A stretch of 64,000 nt of DNA from Plantago major. Taxonomy: Eukaryota > Streptophyta > Magnoliopsida > Lamiales > Plantaginaceae. This document shows, in pieces, positions 24,236 through 34,157 of the stretch (positions are counted from its first letter, which is position 1; every line of letters starts with the position of its first letter). The stretch covers positions 68,670,035 through 68,734,034 of the forward strand of contig CM048844.1 of the NCBI GenBank assembly GCA_026545765.1, written 5' to 3'. The position numbers were made by a program, and so were the translations under genes. The notes beneath the pieces were generated by a model. That model worked only from the letters and a program-made list of their open reading frames with translations, was not told where the DNA came from and made no database searches.

Positions 24236-24389
24236 AACTTAACTAGACAATTGTAATTTGGAGTGTAAAAATTTTAAATAAGGAGCCAAAATTGACTGTT
24301 TTCAGTGTTTAAATAGGAAAAATTCACTCTCAAAATAGTTCCAACGGCTAGTTTTTTTAAAATAACGGTAACTAAATAATTACGACTAA

Positions 24390-24605
24390 GTACCGGATAA
24401 AACAAGTTCAATTACATGTAGGTCCTCATGTGATTCGCACGTGACAGTAGAAAGTTAAGGATGTTTGGCAAATTCCAAAAGCTGAAATTCAAACATGGGC
24501 AAAATTGACTTTTCCGGGTTTAAATTCGCCGAAAGTCAAATTCGTGGACTTGGATGTAATTGATTTATATCGAACAAGACTTGCATGCAATTGTTGATCT
24601 AAGTG
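24390..24605. repeat. Right TIR of the MULE, inner part
   Basis: Read on the minus strand, CTACCACTTAGATCAACAATT and AAATCAATTACATCCAAGTCC mirror the left TIR at 19140-19210. The outer part is displaced to 32519-32565 by the LTR insertion. Confidence 0.8.
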
Positions 24606-24610
24606 GTAGC

Positions 24611-25575
24611 TGTAGACGCTAAGAAATCTACAATTGAAATTAGGGTTAGAATTGGGGGCACCAGCAACCTGCAAGGCAACAAGAAAGCACGCTGGAACGT
24701 GAGATCCAAATGGGACACCGGTGTGGTGCCGACCGAATGGACTCCGACGGTCAAGCTAGTGAGTCTGGAAGATATGGAATAAGCAATACCTAAGAGAGAG
24801 AGAAAACTTATCCTTTTTGGGATGATATAGCTCTTATGTCGGCTGGGATGAGTCGGATAGATGATCGGGTCGGCTAGGAGAGCGGTTGAGTGGACTAAGT
24901 ATGGAGTCGGATGGAGGTTGAGATGCCGCACTGATGGAGATGAGGGTTTCTACTAGGAGATGGGTATTAAGGTTAAGATGATGTTTAGAGCTCAAGTATG
25001 GATGGAGAAGTAGATGATTGATTAGACGACTGAGATAATTCTTACTAGTTAGGGTTTATCCAGTGTCGTAGTTGATTGATTTCCGATCCTGCATGGAGTT
25101 TTCCTTCTCCTCCTTTTATAGAGATAGTTGAAGTGTATTCTCACCCATAATCCCTTATTTGTCGGGATTTAGTTGAAGAAGTAAGCCGTTGATGGAGGAT
25201 GGATTTTCCCTCATCCCTTAATCTCAGTAACCGACTCCTAGTTTTGTTGGAAATGCTAGATGTAGTTGGAGAATGGTTCCTGTTGGATAACGGATCCTCC
25301 TACATCTCTGAATTCCAGTGACTTGGCCCACTCTTTTTACAATTGGACTTGGGCCGACTATTGGGCGGCTAGTTTCTCAAGGAGCATTGGATTGGTCCGG
25401 CTCATGAATTGCATTGAGACAACCCATCACGTAGATATGGTCTAGTTGGTTAGGCCCAAGTTGACTTAGCGAATTATAGGTCCTTTCGAGTAAGAACGTA
25501 TTAATTGGGCTTGAGCACCTATCAAATAATTGGGCCTTGTTTGGACGTGTCCAAGCGGGCGATTGAGCCATTACA
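24611..25575 (-). repeat. LARD 3' LTR (965 bp)
   Basis: TG...CA termini. A minus-strand TATA box (CTATAAAAGGAGGAG) lies near 25113-25127. It differs from the partner LTR mainly by small changes near 24720-24750 and 25555-25570. Confidence 0.9.
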
Positions 25576-25591
25576 TATTTTCCCCACTCTC
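25576..25591 (-). promoter_or_regulatory. LARD polypurine tract
   Basis: The minus strand reads GAGAGTGGGGAAAATA directly against the 3' LTR, the position where plus-strand DNA synthesis is primed. Confidence 0.7.
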
Positions 25592-27225
25592 CGAGTCGAG
25601 TTTCTCGAGTTGGAGAGTAGACATGCTCACTAGACGTGCTTTGGATACATACATCATCATGTATAGTGTGTATATGCATTTTAGCTCTTTTTGTGAGAGC
25701 CACGGAAGAATGAATAAAATCTAAACCGCGATCATTTTGAAATCCGTCCCGTTAATGTTTGTGATTTTCATCTAGTCTCATATTAGGCCCAATTCCTCCA
25801 TTTGTCGGCCAAAACCTCAAAGTGGAAAGGAGTATTGTTTAGTTTTGACCTACTTTGTCTCATCTCCCTCTCTCATCGTTCTTACAGCCCCCTCCTCTCT
25901 TCTTCCATTTCGAAAATTGCAGCCTCTTCCTCCTTTTTTTTTTTTCTAGCAAGTGGCAACTCCAAATTTTCATTTATCTTTCACCTCGCCAAAATCCCAC
26001 AACTTATCGTCATGAAATAGAGGGAGGCGGTGAGAGGGTTGTGCGGTTGGAGAGATCCATTGCGTGTGGAGGTAGACCAGAAAAGGTGAACGAAATTAGG
26101 AGGCTGTGGGATAGATCTGGGATTTTGAAGGGTGACGCGCGCGTGGAGAGGGCAAGGAGAGAGGAGGGAGAATTCTGAGTTATTTTCTCCGGTGGCCAAG
26201 CCTAGCCGGAATTTGTGTTTTCCGGTGAGTTTTGGTTTTGCCCGTATTGGGATTCTTCGAGTTGTCGATCGTGTGCAAATTTCAAAGGTTGAGCTACTGC
26301 TGTAAGCCTATAACATTGAGACTTTCTTCTTTGAGTAGTTTGGTTTGAGGGAGCATTTATGGATTTGAAGTAGCGAACCCCAGGCGAGTTATTGATGCGC
26401 CTCCTTTGTCTTGTTTTCAAACTGTATTCTTGCTACTCTGAAATCTGAAATACTCAAGTATTTTTGAAGTGTATATTTGCTCATTTTATTGAGACAGATG
26501 CTAATGGCGTCGTATTGGGTATTTTTGCAGAACAAGCATAAGATAGCACGGGCACAATGTCGGGACAAGGTTTTCGGTGATTGTTTCTAGCTTTCTGGAT
26601 CGCTTTTTGTTTGAGTAAGTCTCTATGCATCGACCCTCCATTTTCGTTTCGATCACTCTGTTTTCTTCTTATTCTGTTGGAGTGAAGATCTCTATATGTG
26701 GTGCGGACTTGGAAAAATGTTTGAGGAACATCGACTTTGAAATCCGGATTTGATCTAAAATGGAGCAGCTTTTTGATATTTTATCATATTCCTCGAAAAT
26801 GTTCGAATCTTGTAATGTTCCTGAATTTTGTAAAGTGTTTGGATCTCTATTTGTAACTTGGTGTGATTTGTTTGAGCGTTTGCGATTTCCACTTGGATTT
26901 GTATACTATTCCAAGTTTTTCCAGTGTAATTCTATTTATCTTCATGCTCTTTAGATGATGAGATGTTCTTCTCGACTTTTTTAGTTGTCGATAGTATGAA
27001 TATAATTTTCTTCGGTCGAGTTTTTGTTACAAACACTGTAATTAGGAACTGGAACGATCGGTATCGACGTAGATTTGGGACATGTAGTCATTTGACATAA
27101 ATAAGAGAAGAGGTTAGATATATTCGGGACATGTAGTCCGCATCTAATGTGAGTAAAAGCCCTTTGATAGATTCAGGATCTAATAATGTGAATTTGAGCT
27201 TTTTATGGGGGACTAGTCGTCATTT
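25592..27225. other. LARD interior, non-coding
   Basis: It includes a pyrimidine-rich leader-like stretch (25855-25950) and GT/AG-like signals (e.g. 26224, 26530) reminiscent of a captured plant gene 5' region on the plus strand. No protein family is recognised and frames are short. Confidence 0.4.
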
Positions 27226-27229
27226 TCTT

Positions 27230-28680
27230 AGATGCGAGACGACACCTCTCGGGACGGCATCTCTCTAGACGACATCTATTTAGATGCGGGGCGGCATCTC
27301 CTTAGATGTCGCGTCTTTTGATGTGGGGCGGCATCTCCTTAGATGCGGGGCGGCATCTCCTTAGATGTCGCCTCTTTTGATGTGGGACGACATCTCCTTA
27401 GATGCGGGGCGGCATCTCCTTAGATGGCGCCTCTTTAGATGTGGGGCGGCATCTCCTTAGATGTCGCGTCTTTTGATGTGGGGCGGCATCTCCTTAGATG
27501 TCGCCTCTTTTGATGTGGGACGGCATCTCCTTAGATGCGGGGCGGCATCTCCTTAGATGTCGCCTCTTTTGATGTGGGGCGGCATCTCCCGGGACGGCAT
27601 CTATTTAGATGCGGGGCGGCATCTCCTTAGATGGCGCCTCTTTAGATGTGGGGCGGCATCTCCCGGGACGGCATCTATTTAGATGCGGGGCGGCATCTCC
27701 TTAGATGGCGCCTCTTTAGATGTGGGGCGGCATCTCCTTAGATGGCGCCTCTTTAGATGTGGGGCGGCATCTCCTTAGATGTCGCCTCTTTTGATGTGGG
27801 GCGGCATCTCCCGGGACGGCATCTATTTAGATGCGGGTCGGCATCTCCTTAGATGGCGCCTCTTTAGATGTGGGGCGGCATCTCCTTAGACGTCGCCTCT
27901 TTTGATGTGGGGCGGCATCTCCCGGGACGGCATCTATTTAGATGCGGGGCGGCATCTCCTTAGATGGCGCCTCTTTAGATGTGGGGCGGCATCTCCTTAG
28001 ATGTCGCGTCTTTTGATGTGGGGCGGCATCTCCTTAGATGTCGCCTCTTTTGATGTGGGACGGCATCTCCTTAGATGCGGGACGGCATCTCCTTAGATGT
28101 CGCCTCTTTTGATGTGGGGCGGCATCTATTTAGATGCGGGGCGGCATCTCCTTAGATGGCGCCTCTTTAGATGTGGGGCGGCATCTCCTTAGATGTCGCC
28201 TCTTTTGATGTGGGGCGGCATCTCCCGGGACGACATCTATTTAGATGCGGGGCGGCATCTCCTTAGATGGCGCCTCTTTAGATGTGGGGCGGCATCTCCT
28301 TAGATGTCACCTCTTTTGATGTGGGGCGGCATCTCCCGGGACGGCATCTCCCGGGACGGCATCTATTTAGATGCGGGTCGGCATCTCCTTAGATGGCGCC
28401 TCTTTAGATGTGGGGCGGCATCTCCTTAGATGTCGCCTCTTTTGATGTGGGGCGGCATCTCCCGGGACGGCATCTATTTAGATGCGGGGCGGCATCTCCT
28501 TAGATGGTGCCTCTTTAGATGTGGGGCGGCATCTCCTTAGATGCCGCCTCTTTAGATGTGGGGCGGCATCTCTTTAGATGACGCTTCTTTTTTAGATGCG
28601 GGACGTGCCGCCATCTCTTTAAATGCGGGACATCATCTCTTTAGATGCTAGCCATCATATCTTTAGATGCGGGACATGAC
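27230..28680. repeat. 37-bp GC-rich minisatellite with higher-order structure
   Basis: Almost 1.45 kb built from GGCGGCATCTCCTTAGATG-type units of 37 bp, with shortened 22-bp variants. CCCGGG-containing units recur at 27588, 27662, 27810, 27921, 28224, 28335, 28350 and 28461, at intervals of 74, 111 and 148 bp, showing a higher-order period of three 37-mers. Each unit has GATGC...GCATC arms able to form a hairpin. It is far richer in G+C and CpG than its surroundings and has no long frame. Confidence 0.9.
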
Positions 28681-29165
28681 GCTATGTTTTATGAATGAGA
28701 GGTTAAGATGTTAGACATCATGTCTTCTTCTAATGCGGATAAGGGGACTTAGTAGATTCTTGGGTGGCATCTTTTTCCAGCATCTCACTTAGGCTTTATG
28801 TTTACCACTAGACATAACGTATACGTCAAGAAGTAATGAAAAGTAGGAGTAGATGGCCTCAAACCCTCTTACCGGATTATACAAAAATGAGAAGTATGTT
28901 TGTAATTAAATGATGAATTTGATTCCTTGATTGTTGAAATTCAAGTAGATCCGTATGATCATGATCGTGCCTTCACGTATGTGCTTGTATGTATGTTTTA
29001 TAACACATGTTCCTGTGGATTTGCTAACTTGGGGATTTATATGGTTCTTGTGGCAGCATGTTTGGATTGTAAAGTTTCTCCACTAGTATTTGTAGCGTGC
29101 GTTGGATAAGTTGGTAGATGGCTCAAGGGACATCTTCTAATTAACCATTGGTAGTTTTTGGTGGT
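28681..29165. other. LARD interior, non-coding
   Basis: Diverged edge of the minisatellite followed by unique-looking AT-rich DNA; no gene seen. Confidence 0.4.
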
Positions 29166-29480
29166 TCTGAGGTGGATGAGAAGTCTAGATCCTTTTTGCC
29201 TCTTGTAAGATGAGTGAGAGGTTTGGATCTTTTTTTGCCTCTTGTAAGGTGAATGGGATATCTAGATCTTTTTGCCTCTTGTAGGATGAATGAGAGGATC
29301 TTTTTTGCCTCTTGTAAGGTGAATGGGAGGTCTGGATCTAGTTTCAGATCTTTTTTGCCTCATCTAAGGTGAATGAGATGTTTGGATCTTGTTCTAGATC
29401 TTGAAGTCCCATCTAATATGGGTGAGATGTCTAAATCTAGTCCCGTATCTTGAAGTTCCATATAATGTGGATGAGATGTT
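29166..29480. repeat. Degenerate tandem repeat of about 55-65 bp
   Basis: Repeats of GATCTTTTTTGCCTCTTGTAAGG and TGAATGGGAGGTCTGGATC phrases, five to six degenerate units. Confidence 0.7.
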
Positions 29481-29509
29481 GGGATCTAGTTTCAGATCTT
29501 GATCTATTA

Positions 29510-29830
29510 ATTGGTTCCCTACCAAGTTGAATCCACAACATGAGTCGTAAAAATAAAAGTAGGAACAAGTGGTATGCATCTTTTTTTTGCATCTCATTCC
29601 GCTAGTTAGCTTACCATCAGGTTGGATGTACAACATGAGTAGTAAATAAAAGTAGGAACAAGTGGTCTTCATTCTACATCTTGTTCCGCTAGTTACTAGG
29701 TTGGATAACATGGGTTGTCTGATAAAATTAGAAGCAAGTGGTCATCTCCTTCTCCTGGAAGTAGGTCCGCTCCTAAGTCGTTTGAAAAAATGGATTGTCT
29801 AATAAATTAGAACTAGTGGTTCTCTCCTTG
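29510..29830. repeat. Degenerate tandem repeat of about 90-100 bp
   Basis: Three drifting copies of TAGGTTGGATGTACAACATGAGT ... AAGTAGGAACAAGTGG ... TTGTTCCGCTAGTTA. Confidence 0.65.
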
Positions 29831-31396
29831 GTCAGCTAAGAGTTCGCTCCTATAATGGATGCATAATATTCACCCCGAAACTCTTCAAGAAGGGATCTTT
29901 AGGTATCGCACTAGCTCTTATGTATGTGTGATGAAAAAATATTTTCATCAGTATGTGGCAGACTTTATGTTGAGTTCATGATTTATGTTTTGAAATACAA
30001 GCAAACCCGTAGGCAGATGAATTTGTGTCATATCTTCCACATGCATGTGCTCGTATATTTTTCAATTTGGAGTTCTTGTGAATCAATTTCCATGTAGATT
30101 TGCTAACTTTTGGATTCATGTGAATTGCAGCGGCATGTTAGGAATCGTAAAGTTTTCTTCCCACTATTATCAGTAGCAGGTGTTGGATAAGTTGGTAAAT
30201 GGAGGTGGATCAAGGAACATCTTATGTTCAACCTTTGACTATTACCGATTCTCATATAGATGTATTTTCTGATAATATCATTAGCTCAGAGGGAGAGATC
30301 ATGTAGAATGATTCGCTACTACCAAGAGATAGTGGTAGGCAGACAAATGTCATAAAAGAGTCGTATATGCATCTCTATGTAATTGACGAGGATGATATCA
30401 AGAGAATCATGAGATTGTATGTGATATGTCGTCTTATGTATTGGTGTATTCTGCTCGGTCCGAGTTAAACACAGGTGGATTATGCTACAAGGATGGTCGC
30501 CCGCTCGCAAACATGGAGATGGAGGATGAGATTCTTGACTCTACTCCCCTTTCAATAGAGGTTCCATTCATATCTTTTGTGTAGCTGGATCGATCCTTGG
30601 ATATATTTCGTATTGTCTTGACTGAAAGTGTTTGTATCTGTATGTGTTTGCGGCATCTATATTGTGTTTCACGTTGGATCGGGATCTTTGGACTTGTGCA
30701 TTTCATAGCAACATTATGATTTATGATGTATGGTTTCTGTAATATTTATGCATCAAATTTTAAGCGCATCATATACATATTGCATCAAACACATTCTCCA
30801 AAGATACATGAAAAATAAATTTGGAAAACATATGAAACATGTCCATTTGTTTGAAATAAGATGCGGATCGGCATGACGCAAGGGTGAAAACATAATAGAC
30901 ATAAGTAAACACGTTGATATGAACTATGCATTTTCATTCTCAACAAACCATCTCACTGTAACATAATATATAAAACAACTTCATAGAATGAACACATAAA
31001 GGCTGTTCATAGCGGTTTTAGGTCGATACGTATAAAAACATAAATGCAGTTTCATTTGAAGTATGAGCGATATATGTGAGAACATAGGTGTCATTCCATT
31101 TGAATTGTAAGTGATATATGTGAAGACATATATGTCGTTTCATTTGATAGTAATCGTATAACATGCCCACAAGATCAAGAAAGTGTGAAATGAATTAGTG
31201 AGATGAACCTACTTGACATCCAACAGCTTGATAGAGTGCAAAACGTTTGAGAATCCTCCATTACCATCAAGTGGAGTGTTGCCTGTTCCCAACTGTTTAC
31301 CTCTCTCGTGGATTGTCCCCCAGTCCAAGTGCAAGTTTGAAGGACTGGTGCTTGGACTTATGGCATTTAATCCAACTTCCTGCATAAGTGACAAAG
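29831..31396. other. LARD interior, mostly non-coding
   Basis: Mostly AT-rich, with a repeated ATATGTGAGAACATAGGTGTC-like phrase around 31070-31130. A 61-codon minus frame lies at 31209-31394 and matches nothing I recognise. It occupies the place where gag would begin, so it could be a vestige or a leader peptide. Confidence 0.4.
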
Positions 31397-31480
31397 TTAT
31401 TCTGGCTTGAAAACTTTGATTTGAGTAGCGACATCAATATCTTCCACCTCCTCGAGGACGTATTCATCTGAATGTGACAT
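31397..31480 (-). CDS. Short ORF just downstream of LARD primer-binding site
   Basis: A 27-codon frame starting MSHSDEYVLEEVED and stopping at 31397, about 60 bp inside the 5' LTR boundary on the transcribed strand. It is acidic with no known domain. It may be a chance frame or the remains of a gag start; its ATG would be the first on the genomic RNA after the primer-binding site. Confidence 0.25.
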   Translation of the reverse strand: MSHSDEYVLEEVEDIDVATQIKVFKPE

Positions 31481-31515
31481 GGTTGCGTGTAGCGAGTTGC
31501 CTTTGATTGATAGCC

Positions 31516-31539
31516 GGGGCCCCACGGTGGGCGCCAAAT
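31516..31539 (-). promoter_or_regulatory. LARD primer-binding site
   Basis: The minus strand reads ATTTGGCGCCCACCGTGGGG right after the LTR, resembling the TGGCGCC-type primer sites of plant Ty3/gypsy elements. The exact tRNA was not determined. Confidence 0.65.
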
Positions 31540-32513
31540 TGTAGACGCTTAGAAATCTACAATTGAAATTAGGTTAGAATTGGGGGGCACCAGCAACCTG
31601 CAAGGCAACAAGAAAGCACGCTGGAACGTGAGATCCAAATGGGACACCGGTGGTTTAATGGACTCATGGACTCGGTCAAGCTAGTGAGTCTGGAAGATAT
31701 GGAATAAACAATACCTAAGAGAGAGAGAAAACTTATCCTTTTTGGGATGATATAGCTCTTATGTCGGCTGGGATGAGTCGGATAGATGATCGGGTCGGCT
31801 AGGAGAGCAGTTGAGTGGACTAAGTATGGAGTCGGATGGAGGTTGAGATGCCACACTGATGGAGATGAGGGTTTCTGCTAGGAGATGGGTATTAAGGTTA
31901 AGATGATGTTCAGAGCTCAAGTATGGATGGAGAAGTAGATGATTGATTAGACGGCTGAGATAATTCTTACTAGTTAGGGTTTATCCAGTGTCGTAGTTGA
32001 TTGATTTCCGATCCTCCATGGAGTTTTCCTTCTCCTCCTTTTATAGAGATAGTTGAAGTGTATTCTCACCCATAATCCCTTATTTGTCGGGATTTAGTTG
32101 AAGAAGTAAGCCGTTGATGGAGGATGGATTTTCCCTCATCCCTTAATCTCAGTAACCGACTCCTAGTTTAGTTGGAAATGCTAGATGTAGTTGGAGAATG
32201 GTTCCTGTTGGATAACGGATCCTCCTACATCTCTGAATTCCAGTGACTTGGCCCACTCTTTTTACAATTGGACTTGGGCCGACTATTGGACGGCTAGTTT
32301 CTCAAGAAGCATTGGATTGGTCCGGCTCATGAATTGCATTGAGACGACCCATCACGTAGATATGGTCTAGTTGGTCAGGCCCAAGTTGACTTAGCGAATT
32401 ATAGGTCCTTTCGAGTAAGAACGTATTAATTGGGCTTGAGCACCTATCAAATAATTGGGCCTTGTTTGGACGTGTCCAAGCGATTGGGCCCGGAGCGTAT
32501 TTTTGCCATTACA
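31540..32513 (-). repeat. LARD 5' LTR (974 bp)
   Basis: Partner of 24611-25575, with the same termini and minus-strand TATA box near 32033-32047. Confidence 0.9.
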
Positions 32514-32574
32514 GTAGCCATCTGCAACATTTGAATCTAACAGAGGGCCTATATGTAATTTGCCCTAAGAAATA

Positions 32575-33165
32575 TCAAAACTAATATGAAAGTTTCACGG
32601 GTTCTTCTATGGTCCATTTGATTTTTGATCTTACAGTCCATATCAAATCGCTAAAACCGGTGAGGCAATCGCCCTATCACAATTTTTCCCCATTAATATT
32701 TAAATTTAAAAAATACAAATATTATTAAAATTATTCAAATTTACCTTCTAATTTATTTTAATAATATAATAATATTTATTTTACCATTACGTATTTGTTC
32801 AGTATTTTTAAATTTGATAGAATAAATTTGTTAATTTTGTATTGGCTGCATGTTGTAAAACAGGGCGTAGAAAAACCCAAATTTCACAATCCCAACTTTG
32901 CTAACTTACCAGCGCAAACATTCTGTTTCCACACAATTAAAATAAGTCTGTTCTCCCAAGGCTTCTTGATCAGAATTTTGCAAGATTGGAGTTGCATAGA
33001 ATGTTATCTTCAGTGTTTCTTTCATAAATAAAGCTAGATTTTGGCGAAGCAAGGGCAGATGGCATAATATGCTTGAGGCACATGTTAATGCATTTCATAA
33101 CAAAACTTATAGAGAACGTTAAAAAGACCAATAGATGACCATGGGATCCTTTTATTTTGGGATTA
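32575..33165. other. Spacer, no gene seen
   Basis: AT-rich; 32610-32870 resembles 18382-18620. Frames here are short and unassigned. Confidence 0.45.
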
Positions 33166-33168
33166 GGC

Positions 33169-33433
33169 TTAGAATATCCCACACCAAGACCATGTAAACT
33201 AACATATCATATAAGCTGGATAACCTTATTTTTAATAAAACTTTTTAAGGGGACGATGACACAACTTAATATAGTATCAGAGCATGCTTAAGTTGACGAT
33301 GGGTGCCCCAACCGATAATTCGGGCTTACTCAAAGATTAGAATATCCCACGTCGAAAATAATGCAAACAACATATAAACTGGAAAACCTTCTCATTAATA
33401 AGTCATTTTAAAGGAATAATGACACAACTTAAT
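33169..33433 (+). mobile_element. TRIM-like miniature LTR element
   Basis: Two diverged direct repeats of about 100 bp (33169-33271 and 33337-33433) start TTAGAATATCCCAC and end GATGACACAACTTAATA / AATGACACAACTTAATA. Between them, TAGTATCAGAGCATGC (from 33272) matches the initiator-tRNA-Met primer site just after the first repeat. The interior is only about 65 bp. This is the TRIM architecture; the TSD is unclear. Confidence 0.7.
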
Positions 33434-33804
33434 AGAGGCAAACATTCAAAGAAATGTGTATCAAAACCTTGCTAGCTGGACGAATTCAGCGAATGAGTCC
33501 CCACGATACTCCAACTTCTATGGTGAAAACCAGCTTGAAGTCAGTCTGGACCTGGTGCTTTGTTAGGGTGACAAAGGTCTGGTCCGCCGAGACCGATCCA
33601 GTGAGTTTGGGCTAAAGCCTAAAGAGCTTAGCATAAAAGTCCAAACCATGTTCTTGTAGACTGTACTTGTAACGTGACTCAGTTTCCATCCACTAATTCT
33701 ACCACAATAACTTTATACATGGAAGAATTGAACGAGGCTCATTCTATAACATGATTACAGAACCCACAACTAAATATGCATTTACCAATCAACAAAAACC
33801 AATT
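33434..33804. other. Spacer, no gene seen
   Basis: No gene, TIR or LTR could be supported between the TRIM and the microsatellite. Confidence 0.4.
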
Positions 33805-33811
33805 GCGCGCG

Positions 33812-33864
<53 letters not shown>
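33805..33864. repeat. Compound (GC)(AC)(AT)n microsatellite
   Basis: GCGCGC, ACACACAC and then about 45 bp of AT repeats, about 30 bp before the LINE insertion point. Confidence 0.97.
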
Positions 33865-33868
<4 letters not shown>

Positions 33869-34157
33869 TTGTATAAAAAATGGTAATTCAAAGTAAGAGT
33901 AGTGTTGAGGGGGAATTACCAAGTGCACGAAAATGTAGAGAGAGAGAGATCCTAGTGAGAGAAACTTTAGTGCCAACACTAGGTACCCGACCGCTCACCG
34001 GCCACGAAATGTTAATCTCCATAGCCATAAGCCTTCCCTTTTCGCTTGCGGTACCTTAGATCATCGTAGGGTTCCCTCGAGCAACGCGTTTGGAGATGTC
34101 AATCGGAATCCATTAGGAAGTAAGAGTGTGGGACAGAAGAAATGGGTAGAAAAGATA

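Larger units (their letters stand above)
24611..32513 (-). mobile_element. LARD-like non-autonomous LTR retrotransposon (7.9 kb)
   Basis: Two highly similar LTRs (24611-25575 and 31540-32513) start TGTAGACGC and end GCCATTACA, with 5-bp TSD GTAGC (24606-24610, 32514-32518). Minus orientation follows from TATAAAAGG on the minus strand in each LTR, a TTTGGCGCCCACCG primer-binding-type site beside the right LTR, and a purine tract beside the left LTR. The 6 kb interior encodes no gag or pol and is mostly tandem repeats. It must have moved with enzymes from elsewhere. The LTRs' similarity points to a young insertion, later than the MULE. Confidence 0.85.
19092..32565 (+). mobile_element. Mutator-like element (MULE), about 5.6 kb, split by an LTR insertion
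   Basis: The left TIR (19092 to about 19230, GGGAAAATTACATATACC) is matched by a right TIR in two pieces: 24390-24605 and 32519-32565 (ending GGCCTATATGTAATTTGCCC read on +). Removing the LTR insertion at 24611-32513 plus one TSD copy restores a right TIR that aligns with the left one through the CTACCACTYAGATCAACAATT phrase. Flanks TAAGAATTA (19083-19091) and TAAGAAATA (32566-32574) give a 9-bp TSD with one mismatch. It holds a sense transposase gene and an antisense GRF gene. Confidence 0.85.

Noticed and set aside
27230..28680. CRISPR array
   Set aside because: Repeats are contiguous 37/22-bp variants without unique spacers, inside a plant retroelement.
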